Assembly: GCA_016192845.1 (NCBI GenBank)
Contig: JACPTI010000128.1
Location: 1 to 57,360 of the forward strand
DNA: 57,360 bases
Source of the DNA: Acidobacteriota bacterium
GTDB lineage: Bacteria > Acidobacteriota > Vicinamibacteria > Vicinamibacterales > UBA2999
Direction of reading: 5' to 3'
The translations under genes were made by a program, and so were the position numbers. Below the pieces are notes generated by a model. It worked only from the letters and a program-made list of their open reading frames with translations, was not told the origin of the DNA and did no database searches. Positions 25,503-36,327 of the stretch are shown here, piece after piece (position 1 is the stretch's first letter; every line of letters begins with the position of its first letter).

Positions 25503-27071
25503 CTACCGCCTCCGCCACCAGGTGAAGACTCCGGCTGCGAACACGAACGCCGGAATGAACAGGATCGATGCCAGGAACGCCGTGGTCTGCTGGCGCGGCG
25601 TCATCGTCACCCGCCGGTCCGCGGTCTCTTTCGGCCGGATGGCGATGAGGTTCTCCTGCTGGGCGAGCCAGTTGACGGCGTTGGCAAACAGGTTCGGGTT
25701 GCCCGGCACGCCCGCGTAGGCGTTGGTGGCGAAGTCCGAGTCGCCGAAGACGACCAGGCGGGTTTCGGGCTTTGGCTCGTTGGTCGTCGACGTGCCCTGC
25801 GCGGTGTCGGCGGCTGCGTCGGCCGCGCCCGAGACTGCCACCGCCACCGGAAGCGGCCCGGCCTTGTCGCCCCCCTCGGCATCGAGCGACACGCCGGTCG
25901 AGAGCGAGGCGAAGTTGGACTCGGCCCAGCTCGCGCGGCTCGTCTCGACGATGGTCTGCGGCGTGCGTCCGGTGGGGCCGCCGGTCACCGCATCGACCGT
26001 GCGCGCAACGGGATAGATCGTCAGCGTCGCGAACTGTTCGGTGATCGCGTGCAGCGGATAGGTGGCGGCGACGGCAATGCTTGGCTCGTTGGTCGCGCCG
26101 CTGACGTCGACGACGACGTTGTTGCCGAGCGTGACGCCCCATTCCTTGATCAGCGCCTCGATGTTCGACAGCTCTTTGGGCGCGCCGCCGATCGGCGGGT
26201 CGACCAGCACCATCAGTGTGCCTGCGCGCCCCAGGTACTTCCGGAGCATGTCGAGCTCGGCGGGGAGAATATCGCTCGTCGGCCCGGCGATGACGATGAC
26301 CGTGGCGTCCGCGGGCACGTCCTTCTGCTGCGCCAGCACCAGGCGCTCCACCATGTAGTTGTCGCGCCGCAGCATGCCGCTCAGGGCGCTGTAGCCGTCG
26401 CGCTCGGTGTCGTTCGGCTCCTTCTCGCCGTGCCCCTGCAGGAAGTAGACCTTGCGCTCCTGGTCGGAGAGCGCCTTGATCAGGCTGTTCGTCAGGTCCT
26501 GTTCGCTGTCGGACGTGACCCGCTCGCGCTTGCCCATGTACTCGACGACGACCGTGCCGTACTGCTGGATTTCGTACTCCTTGGCGATCACCGGCCTGGT
26601 GTCGGGGTCGATGTACTCCACCGAGACGTTGCGCGAGTGATACGCGTACTCGTTGAGCCGGTTGCGGAACCGATCGAACTCGGTCTGCCGGTCGAAGACG
26701 GTGAACTTCACCGGGCCCTGCAGGCCCTGGAGCACCTTGACCGTCTGCTCCGAGAGGCTGTTCTGCTGGTTGGCGGTCAGGTCCCACCGCTTGTTCTGGC
26801 GCGACGCCAGGTAGTTCACCGCCACCGTGATGGCGAGCGCCGCCAGCACGCCCGTCGTGGCCAGCGCGCCGTACCGCGCTTGCCGGCGCCGGAAGTAGTT
26901 GAGGATCTCGCGCCATTGCCCGAGCGTGTAGAGCACGACGAGCGCGAGGCCCGCCCACGCGCCCCACGTGGCGTACTGGTTCCACTCGGGCCTGACGAAG
27001 CGAATGGCGACGGCGCCGAACACGAGCGCCGTGCCGATCCAGCCGAGGATGCTCAGAATTCGGTAGAACAT
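25503..27071 (-). CDS. GldG-like ABC-type auxiliary substrate-binding membrane protein
   Basis: 522 residues. Two N-terminal helices (about 7-24 and 30-49), a third near 72-90, a large extracytoplasmic part and a final helix (TAFLASILFIPAFVFAAGVFTWW). Motifs of the GldG / ABC-2 auxiliary family: KRWDLTANQQNSLSEQTVKVLQ, VEYIDPD, VYFLQGHGEKEP and VIAGPTSDILPAELDMLRKYL. Works with the permease and ATPase upstream. Three bases separate it from the permease. Confidence 0.92.
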   Translation of the reverse strand: MFYRILSILGWIGTALVFGAVAIRFVRPEWNQYATWGAWAGLALVVLYTLGQWREILNYFRRRQARYGALATTGVLAALAITVAVNYLASRQNKRWDLTANQQNSLSEQTVKVLQGLQGPVKFTVFDRQTEFDRFRNRLNEYAYHSRNVSVEYIDPDTRPVIAKEYEIQQYGTVVVEYMGKRERVTSDSEQDLTNSLIKALSDQERKVYFLQGHGEKEPNDTERDGYSALSGMLRRDNYMVERLVLAQQKDVPADATVIVIAGPTSDILPAELDMLRKYLGRAGTLMVLVDPPIGGAPKELSNIEALIKEWGVTLGNNVVVDVSGATNEPSIAVAATYPLHAITEQFATLTIYPVARTVDAVTGGPTGRTPQTIVETSRASWAESNFASLSTGVSLDAEGGDKAGPLPVAVAVSGAADAAADTAQGTSTTNEPKPETRLVVFGDSDFATNAYAGVPGNPNLFANAVNWLAQQENLIAIRPKETADRRVTMTPRQQTTAFLASILFIPAFVFAAGVFTWWRRR

Positions 27072-27074
27072 GGC

Positions 27075-27845
27075 TTATCCGCGCCAGCGTTCGCTGTCGA
27101 CCGCCCGGACGGTCAGAAACAGGCTGAACGCGATGAAAGAGACGTAGTAGACGAGGTGCTTCGTATCGACGACGCCCCGGGTGAAGTCGTTCAGGTGTTC
27201 CGTAATCGACAGGTAATTCAGCACGTTCTGCGTCGTCGGGCCCATGAACGTCGCGATCCAGTTGATCACCCAGAAGAGCAGGAACACCGCGAACGTCACC
27301 ATCCCGGCGACGATCTGGTTGCGCGTCAGGCTCGAGATGAAGAGCCCGAGCGACAGGAAGCAGCCGCCCATCAGCAGCAGACCCAGATAGCCGCTCAACA
27401 CCGGCCGCCACTCGGGGTTGCCGAATGCGAACAGGAACCCCATGTGCACGACCGTCACCGCCAGCATCGCCGCGTAGAGCGTCAGGCCCCCGAGGAACTT
27501 GCCCATGACGATCTGCAGGTCCGTCAGCGGCGAGGTCAGCAGGAGCTCGATCGTGCCCGAGCGCTTTTCCTCGGAGTAGGTCCGCATGGTGACGAGCGGG
27601 AGCGTGAACAGCAGGATGACGCTGACGTTGAGGAAGAGCGGCGAGATCAGCTGCTCGTTCACGTTCACCGACTGCGGCCCCCCGAAGCCGGCGCCGGCCT
27701 GCATCGAGATGCGGTCGAAGTAGTACAGCAGGTTGATGAAGAACCAGCCGTAGAGAATCGCCGAAAAGCCGATCACGATGTACGCAATCGGCGAGGCGAA
27801 GTAGCTCTTCAGCTCCTTGTGCGCGATCGCCAGGATGTTATTCAT
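27075..27845 (-). CDS. ABC-2 type permease (GldF-like)
   Basis: 256 residues with six likely membrane helices (for example IAYIVIGFSAILYGWFFINL, LMGGCFLSLGLFISSLT, MVTFAVFLLFWVINWIATF). TMRTYSEEKRSGTIELLLTSP is the typical cytoplasmic motif of this permease family. The start overlaps the ATPase stop by eight bases, so the two are coupled. Confidence 0.93.
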   Translation of the reverse strand: MNNILAIAHKELKSYFASPIAYIVIGFSAILYGWFFINLLYYFDRISMQAGAGFGGPQSVNVNEQLISPLFLNVSVILLFTLPLVTMRTYSEEKRSGTIELLLTSPLTDLQIVMGKFLGGLTLYAAMLAVTVVHMGFLFAFGNPEWRPVLSGYLGLLLMGGCFLSLGLFISSLTRNQIVAGMVTFAVFLLFWVINWIATFMGPTTQNVLNYLSITEHLNDFTRGVVDTKHLVYYVSFIAFSLFLTVRAVDSERWRG

Positions 27846-28785
27846 GCGCCACGTCCTCGGTTGTCAGGTGCAGGAAGATTTCCTCGAGACTCATTCTGAG
27901 CGGCCGGAGCTCGAGCAGCCCCCACCCGCGTGAGACGACGGCGGAGGCGAGCTCGCGGCGCACGTCGCGCCCCGATTCGCTGTTCACCTCGCAGTTGGCA
28001 ATGTTGCCGCGCGTTTCGGCGACCGCCACCTCGGTGACGCCCGGCACCGCCTGCAGCGCGGCTCTGACGTCGCCGATGACCGGCGCGTCCACCTGCACGT
28101 ACATTGTCTCCGAGCCGCGCAGGCGCGCGGTCAGGTTCTCGGGGCTGTCGACCGCCACCACGCGCCCCTTGTTGATGATGACCACGCGCTGGCAGGTCTG
28201 GCTGACCTCGGGCAGGATGTGGGTGCTCAGAATGATCGTGTGGTCGCCGCCGAGCTGCTTGATGAGCTGCCGCGTCTCGATGATCTGCTTTGGGTCGAGG
28301 CCGGCGGTCGGCTCGTCGAGAATCAGCACCTCCGGGTTGTGCAGCAGCGCCTGCGCCAGGCCGACGCGCTGCCGGTACCCTTTCGACAGCTTACCGCAGT
28401 GCCGTTCGGCCACGTCGGTGATGCGCGTCCGCTCCATTATCTCGCCGACCCGCGCCTTCCGCTCGCCGCGCGGCACGGCTTTGATCCGCGACACGAACAG
28501 CAGGTAATCGCGGACGGTCATCTCCGGATACAGCGGAGGCAGTTCCGGCAGATACCCGGTGCGCCGCTTGGCCTCGATCGGCTGGTCGAAGACGTCGTAG
28601 CCCGCGACAATTGCCCGCCCCTCGGTCGGCGGAATGTAGCCCGTCAGCACGCGCATCGTCGTCGTCTTGCCGGCGCCGTTCGGCCCGAGGAAGCCGAGAA
28701 CCTCGCCTTTTTCCACCCGGAAGCTGATGTCATCAACTGCAGTTGTCGGGCCGTAGCGCTTGGTGAGGTGCTGCACCTCGATCAC
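27838..28785 (-). CDS. ABC transporter ATPase (GldA-like)
   Basis: 315 residues. Walker A GPNGAGKTT, signature LSKGYRQRVGLAQAL, Walker B LILDEPTAGLD and the H-loop STHILPEV are intact; a C-terminal domain of about 90 residues follows as in GldA/CcmA-type exporter ATPases. The start is GTG 28785, with GAGGAGGA just upstream; longer openings on this strand run into the promoter region of the divergent P-ATPase. First gene of the four-gene exporter operon. Confidence 0.94.
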   Translation of the reverse strand: MIEVQHLTKRYGPTTAVDDISFRVEKGEVLGFLGPNGAGKTTTMRVLTGYIPPTEGRAIVAGYDVFDQPIEAKRRTGYLPELPPLYPEMTVRDYLLFVSRIKAVPRGERKARVGEIMERTRITDVAERHCGKLSKGYRQRVGLAQALLHNPEVLILDEPTAGLDPKQIIETRQLIKQLGGDHTIILSTHILPEVSQTCQRVVIINKGRVVAVDSPENLTARLRGSETMYVQVDAPVIGDVRAALQAVPGVTEVAVAETRGNIANCEVNSESGRDVRRELASAVVSRGWGLLELRPLRMSLEEIFLHLTTEDVAHE

Positions 28786-28967
28786 GTGTGTGTCCTCCTC
28801 GTAACCTCTAGATCTGGAGTGGTTTAAGCCCTGGAGTCCAGCCCGTGATCCTAGCCCATCGACGCTGGCGGGAGCAACCGGCCCGGCCGAGCTGCGGCGA
28901 GAGGGCCGCCGAATTTCGACGTTCGATTGCCCCGGCTGGTCGGGGTCTGTACGCTGAGAACAGCAGC

Positions 28968-31178
<2,211 letters not shown>

Positions 31179-31180
31179 GC

Positions 31181-31906
31181 CTACGCTTTCCGATTCGAGA
31201 AGAAATGCGCGCGGACGAACTCGTCGATCGCCGCCTCGTCGGCGGCCTCGATGCGGTTGAAATGCAGCCCCATGCCGACGCGGCGCTCGGCCCACGCTAC
31301 CCTCGCCTCCGCGTCGATGTCCTTCGTCGTGCCGGGCAGCCGGAAGCGGACCTTCACCAGCGTGCCGGGGTCGAGCGGGCTCGTGGTGCGGATCGCCAGG
31401 CCGCCGCGGCCGACGTTCAGCGTCACGGCCGCCGCGATCGTATTGCCGAGGCGGTAGGCGACGGGGATCCCGAGGACCGCACGCGGGCTCGACCGCCGGT
31501 TGTACTGATTCGGAAAGAGATGCGGCGCGAGCGCCGGCACGATGTGCTGCACGGCGCTGTACTCGTTGACATAGCCTGCCACGCCGAGGCGCGACAGCTC
31601 GCGCACTTCATCGGCGTTCGCAATCGTGCCGCTGAACACGACGATCGGCGCCTCAAAGCCGTCGATGGCGCGAAGCGCGCGCACCAGCGCGACGCCCTGT
31701 ACCGGGGGCAGCCGCAGGTCCAGCACGACCAGATCGACGCCGCGGCTGTCGCCGCGCACGCGCGCGAGCAGCTCGGAGGCGTCGGCCACGGCGCTCGCGC
31801 GATGACCGGCCGCGTGGAGCGCCGTCTTGAACCGGTCGCGGACGAACGCCGTGTCGTCGGCGACGATCACAGTCTTGACGGCGGCGGCCGCCGCCGGGGC
31901 TGGCAT
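31181..31906 (-). CDS. Response regulator with PilZ domain
   Basis: 241 residues. Receiver domain (about 10-125): VIVADDTAFVRDRF, phospho-Asp in LVVLDLRLPP, VVFSG and a late Lys-poor loop. PilZ domain (about 138-235): RRSSPRAVLGIPVAYR (Arg pair) and LNVGRGGLAIRT, VAWAERRVGMGLHF, the c-di-GMP-binding layout (RxxxR and a D/NxSxxG-like NVGRGG). The Asn replaces the usual Asp/Asn-x-Ser-x-x-Gly Ser, so ligand binding is uncertain. Only two bases from the P-ATPase stop, convergent. Confidence 0.88.
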   Translation of the reverse strand: MPAPAAAAAVKTVIVADDTAFVRDRFKTALHAAGHRASAVADASELLARVRGDSRGVDLVVLDLRLPPVQGVALVRALRAIDGFEAPIVVFSGTIANADEVRELSRLGVAGYVNEYSAVQHIVPALAPHLFPNQYNRRSSPRAVLGIPVAYRLGNTIAAAVTLNVGRGGLAIRTTSPLDPGTLVKVRFRLPGTTKDIDAEARVAWAERRVGMGLHFNRIEAADEAAIDEFVRAHFFSNRKA

Positions 31907-31973
31907 GTCCCATGTATCGGAAGACGAGGCAGTGATCCTTAGGCCAAAGTGCGACTGCGCGAAGGCGGCTGCA

Positions 31974-32015
31974 CTCGCACCCCACCGCGCATGCGTGCGC
32001 GGTGGGGACCCCGCG
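31974..32015. repeat. REP-like palindrome, copy 1 of two
   Basis: CTCGC followed by a 12-bp stem CCCCACCGCGCA (31980-31991), loop TGCG and TGCGCGGTGGGG (31996-32007), then ACCCCGCG. A second copy with compensatory stem change (CGG for CCG) is at 43487-43528, so the fold seems to be conserved. Confidence 0.85.
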
Positions 32016-32017
32016 CA

Positions 32018-32047
32018 TTGCGGAGGTCGCGCGGATCTCGCTATAAT
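32018..32047 (+). promoter_or_regulatory. Putative sigma-70 promoter of the LysW-like/larE operon
   Basis: -35 TTGCGG (32018-32023), 18-base spacer, perfect -10 TATAAT (32042-32047), about 100 bases before the ATG at 32148. The -35 begins directly after the REP-like palindrome. Confidence 0.6.
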
Positions 32048-32147
32048 CCGGCCTTTGGCGGGAAGTGCTGGATCTGCTACAGGATGCGGCCCTTCGGCCC
32101 TTCCGCCAACGCTTGCAGCTCGGCTGATCCGCTGCCGTGGAGCCAGT

Positions 32148-32405
32148 ATGGCGACCTGCCCCGAATGTGAATTCGACGAAATCGACACCACCGACCACGA
32201 GGAAGGCGACGAACTGAGCTGCCCCGAGTGCGGGAAAAACCTCGTACTCGCCGGTCCAAACGAACTCGAAGTCGCCGACGACGAAGACGAAGATGACCTC
32301 GACGACGAGGACGACGACGAGGACGACGACGAGGACGAGGACCTCGAAGAAGACGAGGGCATGTTCGACGACGAGGACGATTTCGAGGAAGAAGAGGAAG
32401 AGTGA
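32148..32405 (+). CDS. LysW-like zinc-ribbon protein with polyacidic tail
   Basis: 85 residues. Two Cys pairs, CPEC (residues 4-7) and CPEC (26-29), build a small zinc ribbon that resembles the amino-group carrier LysW (MATCPEC..., GDELSCPECGKNLVLAGPNELEV). After residue 43 almost every residue is Asp or Glu, ending in six Glu. Classical LysW ends in EDWGE and carries substrates on its terminal Glu; this tail lacks Trp but also ends in Glu. The gene overlaps larE by four bases. A FYDLN-acid-type protein is the alternative. No lysine or arginine synthesis genes are near, so the function is open. Confidence 0.75.
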   Translation: MATCPECEFDEIDTTDHEEGDELSCPECGKNLVLAGPNELEVADDEDEDDLDDEDDDEDDDEDEDLEEDEGMFDDEDDFEEEEEE

Positions 32406-33265
32406 TCGTTGCGGCTCGCAGGGTTTCTGACGACGCGGTTCCTGACGGCGCGCTGACCTCCCGCGAGCGGCGGCTGCACGAACTCCTCGGTTCCTACGGG
32501 TCGGTCGTTGTTGCGTTCAGCGGGGGCGTCGACAGCGCCTATCTGGCGTGGGCGGCGACGCAGGTGCTCGGCCCCGCGGCGCTCTGCATCACGGCCGACA
32601 GCCCCAGCTATCCCGATCACCACCGGCAGCTCGCGCTGGCCGTGGCGCGCGAGTTCGGCCTCCGCCACGAGTTCATCCGGACCGCCGAGATCGAGCGCGC
32701 GGAGTACCGCGCGAATCCGGTCGACCGCTGCTACTACTGCAAGCAGGAGCTCTACGGTGTGTTGACGCAGCTGGCCGCCGCGCGCGGCTTCGCGGTCGTC
32801 GTCGACGGCAGCAACGCCGACGACCGGAGCGACTACCGGCCCGGGCGCCGCGCGGCGCGCGAATTCGGGGTCCGCAGCCCGCTCGACGAAGCGGGCCTCA
32901 CCAAGCCCGACATCCGCGAGTTGTCGCGCCGCGCCGGCCTTCCCACCTGGGACGAGCCGGCGTCGGCATGCCTCTCTTCCCGCATCCCGTACGACTCGGA
33001 GGTCACCCCCGGGAAGCTGCGTATGATCGAGCGCGCCGAGGCGGTGCTCCGCGAGCTCGGCTTCCGCGTGTGCCGCGTGCGGCATCACGACAGCCTCGCG
33101 CGGATCGAGATTGGCGGCGACGAGCTGGCCCGGGCGCTCGAGCCCGAGGTTCGCGAGCGGATCGTCGAGGCGCTCCGGGCGATCGGGTATCAGCACGTCA
33201 CGATCGATCTCCAGGGGTATAGGATGGGCAGCCTGAATGAAGGTGTCCGTCTCCGCCCGGCCTAA
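32402..33265 (+). CDS. larE: LarE-type ATP-dependent sulfur transferase
   Basis: PP-loop ATPase that adenylates and then sulfurates the pyridinium dinucleotide in synthesis of the nickel-pincer cofactor of lactate racemase. 287 residues. PP-loop VAFSGGVDSAYLA, then DRCYYCKQELY, VDGSNADDRSDYRPGRRAAREFG and PASACLSSR, whose Cys is the sacrificial sulfur donor position in LarE. GTG start at 32402 overlaps the LysW-like stop. larA, larB and larC are absent from the window, so either they are elsewhere or this is a LarE relative with another target. Confidence 0.88.
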   Translation: MIVAARRVSDDAVPDGALTSRERRLHELLGSYGSVVVAFSGGVDSAYLAWAATQVLGPAALCITADSPSYPDHHRQLALAVAREFGLRHEFIRTAEIERAEYRANPVDRCYYCKQELYGVLTQLAAARGFAVVVDGSNADDRSDYRPGRRAAREFGVRSPLDEAGLTKPDIRELSRRAGLPTWDEPASACLSSRIPYDSEVTPGKLRMIERAEAVLRELGFRVCRVRHHDSLARIEIGGDELARALEPEVRERIVEALRAIGYQHVTIDLQGYRMGSLNEGVRLRPA

Positions 33266-35588
33266 TACAACTTCCAACTCCCAACTCTACAACTCCCAAT
33301 CGTCACAGTCGCTTGGGAGTGGGCATCTTGGGCGTTGGCGTCGTGGAAGTTGGGAGTTGATCGTAGCCGCCGCGTATTTGGCGGCGCACCTTCCATTCCT
33401 CGCTCCGTCGCTCGAAGACTACGACTCGATCAACTTCGCGCTCGGGCTGCGCGATTTCGACCCCGCGCGCCACCAGCCGCACCCGCCGGGGTCGCCGGTC
33501 TATATCGCGCTCGGCCGTCTGCTGCTGGTGCCGATCTCGGCGGTCTCGCCGTCGGTCGTTCCCGGCGCGGCTGAGGCGCTGGCCCTGGCGCTCTGGTCGG
33601 CCGTCGCCGGCGCCGTTGCGATTATTGCGGTCGCCTACGTGTTTGCGGCCGTGAACCATGAACCCCGAACCTCCGGATCCCGGACCCCGAATCCCGGATC
33701 GCGGCTCACGTGGGCAGCCGCGCTGTTCGCCGCGGCACCGCTCATCTGGATATCCGGACTGCGGCCGATGGGCGATCTGCCCGGGTTGGCCGTCGCGCTC
33801 GTTGCGCAGGCGTTCATCCTGCACGGGCGCACCGACCCACGGTGGCTTACTCTGGGCGCCGTCGTGGCCGGTCTGGCGGCGGGCATTCGGGTCCAGACGG
33901 TTTTTCTGACGCTGCCGCTCTTCACGCTCGCGCTGTGGCAGGCGCGGCGCTTCTGGCGGCCGGTCGCCGCGCTAGCCGCCGCCGGCCTTGTCTGGGCCGT
34001 GCCGCTCGTCGCCGACAGCGGCGGCGTTGGCGGCTACCTCCGTGCGCTCGGCTCGCAGGCCGGGGAAGATTTCGCGTGGGTGAACATGCTGTGGCTCGAG
34101 CCAACGCCGCGCCGGCTGGCGTTTGCGCTGTACGAGACGTTCGTGCTGCCGTGGGGTTCCACGGCGCTCGCGGCGGCGGTTGCGGCGGCCGCCGCGCTCG
34201 GCGGCGTACTGATGCTCGCGCGTGAACGGCCGGCTCTGGTGCTCCTGCTTGTGGCCTTCGTGCCGTATGCCGCCTTCCATCTGCTGTTTCAGGAGACGAT
34301 CACGGTCCGCTACGCGATCCCGACGCTGCCGCTGGTCGTCTGGCTGGCCGTCCGCGGTGCGGGCGCGTTCGGCCGGTTCATGCCGGCGGCGGCCCCGCTC
34401 GTGGCCGGCGCGCTCGTCGTTGCCGTCCCGGTGAGCGTGGCATACGGCCGCGAGCCGCACCCGGCGTTTCGCGCCATCGCCGACGCGTCGCAAGCGGTCG
34501 GGAGCGCCTCTCCCGGCGCCGTCTTCGGGCATCACAGCGTGTGGCGGGCGCTCCAGGCAGGGAGCGCGCTGCCGCCCGTGGCCGAGCCGCCGCGGCTGTA
34601 CGAGTGGCTTGGTCCGGTAAGCTACTGGAAAAACGGCGGCACCGCGGCCGTCTGGTTCTTTGCGGATCCGCGGCGGACCGACCTGGCGCTCATCGATCCG
34701 CAAGCGCGGCTCGACGTCGAGCGCTACCGCTGGGCCGTGGCCGACCGGCCGGAGCTGAGCGGCGCTCGCCCCGTTGGCGCGGACTGGTACCGCATCAGCG
34801 ACCCGGGATGGTTTGCCGGCGAAGGCTGGGCGCTCACGCCTGAAACCGGCGGGCTCGCGCGCGCGAGCGGCGCCGGTCCGGACTTCCGGCCCATCGAGGC
34901 GTGGGTGCGCCGACGCCCGGGTCCGCTGCACCTCGTCGTCGGGGGCCGCCATCTCGGTGATGCCGGCGATCCAGCCGCGGAGTTCGAGCTCGCCGTCGAC
35001 GGCGTGGTACGGGACCGCTGGATGCTCTCCTTCGAGGAGCGGAATTTTCTGCGGTTCCTCGATCTGCCCGACGGCATTGCCAAAGGCGAAGGGCGCTACG
35101 CGCGGCTGACGATTGTCTCGCGCGCTGTCGGCGGCGACGGCCGCCGTGCGCCGGTGGGGGTGCGGCAGTTCGATATTCAGTCCGCGGACCGCATGTTGCA
35201 CGCTTTTGCGGAGGGGTGGCACGAGGACGAGTACGACCCGGCCACCGGACGGCGCTGGCGCTGGACGAGCGAGCGATCGGTCGTCCGGGTGAAAGGCGCC
35301 TCAGGTGGCGTCCGGCTGAGCGTGCGCGGCGAGTCGCCGCTCCGCTACTTCGACGTCCCGCCGACGGTGCGCGTCACCGCGGCCGGGCGTGTGATCGCCC
35401 AGTTCCAACCGGCCGCCGATTTCGAGTGGGACGTGACCGTTCCCGCCGAGGACGTGACGCGCACCGGCGGGGCGATTGCGATCGAGATCGACCGCGTCTA
35501 CCTGCCGGGGCCTGCCGAGGGTACCGCCGACGAGCGCCGCCTCGGGTTGCGCGTGTACGAATGCGGCGTGTATCCGTTATCGCCTTGA
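33237..35588 (+). CDS. Polytopic GT-C-like membrane glycosyltransferase
   Basis: 783 residues: about ten membrane helices in the first 400, then a soluble beta-rich C-terminal half. The first loop EDYDSINFALGLRDFDPARHQPHPPGSPVYI has the acidic pair and HQPHPPG expected for GT-C enzymes of the PMT/DUF2723 type. Donor and acceptor unknown. ATG 33237 lies inside larE, and residues 10-40 (NTTSNSQLYNSQ, GHLGRWRRGSWEL) translate a micro-repeat array; TTG 33357 after the array would give a tidier start at IVAAAYLAAHLPFLAPS. A second micro-repeat (33651-33700) is translated in an internal loop as EPRTSGSRTPNPGSR. Confidence 0.8.
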   Translation: MKVSVSARPNTTSNSQLYNSQSSQSLGSGHLGRWRRGSWELIVAAAYLAAHLPFLAPSLEDYDSINFALGLRDFDPARHQPHPPGSPVYIALGRLLLVPISAVSPSVVPGAAEALALALWSAVAGAVAIIAVAYVFAAVNHEPRTSGSRTPNPGSRLTWAAALFAAAPLIWISGLRPMGDLPGLAVALVAQAFILHGRTDPRWLTLGAVVAGLAAGIRVQTVFLTLPLFTLALWQARRFWRPVAALAAAGLVWAVPLVADSGGVGGYLRALGSQAGEDFAWVNMLWLEPTPRRLAFALYETFVLPWGSTALAAAVAAAAALGGVLMLARERPALVLLLVAFVPYAAFHLLFQETITVRYAIPTLPLVVWLAVRGAGAFGRFMPAAAPLVAGALVVAVPVSVAYGREPHPAFRAIADASQAVGSASPGAVFGHHSVWRALQAGSALPPVAEPPRLYEWLGPVSYWKNGGTAAVWFFADPRRTDLALIDPQARLDVERYRWAVADRPELSGARPVGADWYRISDPGWFAGEGWALTPETGGLARASGAGPDFRPIEAWVRRRPGPLHLVVGGRHLGDAGDPAAEFELAVDGVVRDRWMLSFEERNFLRFLDLPDGIAKGEGRYARLTIVSRAVGGDGRRAPVGVRQFDIQSADRMLHAFAEGWHEDEYDPATGRRWRWTSERSVVRVKGASGGVRLSVRGESPLRYFDVPPTVRVTAAGRVIAQFQPAADFEWDVTVPAEDVTRTGGAIAIEIDRVYLPGPAEGTADERRLGLRVYECGVYPLSP
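33266..33359. repeat. Palindromic micro-repeat array, GGGAGTTG type
   Basis: Left arm CAACTTCCAACTCCCAACTC (33269-33288) plus ACAACTCCCAA; right arm from 33312 with TTGGGAGTGGGC, TTGGGCGTTGG and AAGTTGGGAGTTG. It starts one base after the larE stop and its right arm supplies a GGGAG and an in-frame TTG for the next gene. Confidence 0.9.
33651..33700. repeat. Micro-repeat inside the GT-C gene, CCCGGATC type
   Basis: Units such as CCCCGAACCTCCGGATC, CCCGGACCCCGAATC and CCCGGATC in tandem, in frame. A relative with the complementary word (GGGATCGGGGATC) is at 36251-36287. Confidence 0.75.
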
Positions 35589-35617
35589 TTGACATGTGCG
35601 TGACGCCGGACGTAAGC
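35589..35617 (+). promoter_or_regulatory. Putative promoter of pal
   Basis: Perfect -35 TTGACA (35589-35594), 17-base spacer, weak -10 GTAAGC (35612-35617), 47 bases before the pal ATG. It starts directly after the stop of the GT-C gene. Confidence 0.5.
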
Positions 35618-35663
35618 TCGTCCCGGCACAAGAAGCGAAAGGCAAACGCAGGAGAATCCGCTG

Positions 35664-36248
35664 ATGAAATTGCGCCGTTCGTGGCTGCTTTCCATTGTTA
35701 CGCTGCTGATTGTCGTCGTGCTGGCGAGCTGCGCACGGCGGACTCCGCCGCCCGCGCCGGCACCGCCCGCGCCGCCGCCGCCGCCGGCCGCAACGCCGCC
35801 GCCGCCACCACCACCACCGCCGCCGCCGCCGCCGCCCGCGCCGCCGCCGCCGAAACCGCTGACCGAGGACGAGATCTTCGCGCGGAAGACGCTGGCCGAG
35901 TTGAACGCCGAGCGCCCGCTCGGCGACGCGTTCTTCGATTTCGATATGTCCGTGATTCGGCCCGATGCCCAGGCGACGCTCGAGAAGAACGCGGCGTTTC
36001 TCCGGCGGTGGCCCTCGACGCGCATTACCGTAGAGGGACACTGCGACGAGCGTGGCACCAACGAGTACAACCTCGGGCTCGGCGATCGCCGCGCCAGTGC
36101 CGTCAGGGACTATCTGGCGAGCCTTGGCATTTCGGCCGATCGCATCCTGCCGGTGACAAGAGGTGAAGAGAGCCCCCAGTGCACGGAGTCCAACGAGGAC
36201 TGCTGGCAGCGGAACCGGCGGGGAACCTTCATCTTCACCGCGAAGTAA
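35664..36248 (+). CDS. pal: Peptidoglycan-associated lipoprotein Pal (OmpA family)
   Basis: Outer-membrane lipoprotein of the Tol-Pal system, gripping peptidoglycan. 194 residues. Lipobox LASC ends the signal peptide (Cys about 23). Residues 27-65 are almost only Pro and Ala, an unusually Pro-rich tether. The OmpA domain (about 85-190) has FFDFDMSVIRPDAQATL, VEGHCDERGTNEYNLGLGDRRA and the conserved Asp and Arg for meso-diaminopimelate. An AGGAGA site precedes the ATG. No tolB is adjacent. Confidence 0.93.
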   Translation: MKLRRSWLLSIVTLLIVVVLASCARRTPPPAPAPPAPPPPPAATPPPPPPPPPPPPPPAPPPPKPLTEDEIFARKTLAELNAERPLGDAFFDFDMSVIRPDAQATLEKNAAFLRRWPSTRITVEGHCDERGTNEYNLGLGDRRASAVRDYLASLGISADRILPVTRGEESPQCTESNEDCWQRNRRGTFIFTAK

Positions 36249-36250
36249 TC

Positions 36251-36287
36251 TGGGGCCGGGGACCCGGGATCGGGGATCGGTTCCGGG
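36251..36287. repeat. Micro-repeat, GGGATCGG type
   Basis: Tandem-like GGGGCCGGGGACCCGGGATC and GGGGATCGG units right after the pal stop, before the terminator. Confidence 0.7.
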
Positions 36288-36300
36288 AAGTGCTCGATGA

Positions 36301-36327
36301 GGGCGGGTCGTTCGACCCGCCCTTTTT
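36301..36327 (+). terminator. Rho-independent terminator after pal
   Basis: Perfect 10-bp stem GGGCGGGTCG (36301-36310) and CGACCCGCCC (36313-36322) with a two-base TT centre, followed by five T. The T-run overlaps the stop of the convergent cytochrome gene. Confidence 0.88.

Noticed and set aside
26049..27899. 616-codon plus-strand frame opposite the GldG-like and permease genes
   Set aside because: Highly charged shadow sequence; the minus-strand exporter genes have clear membrane helices and motifs.
33237..33265. The ATG inside larE as proof of operon coupling to the GT-C gene
   Set aside because: It is a possible start, but the repeat-derived N-terminus makes a later TTG equally likely, so coupling cannot be claimed.
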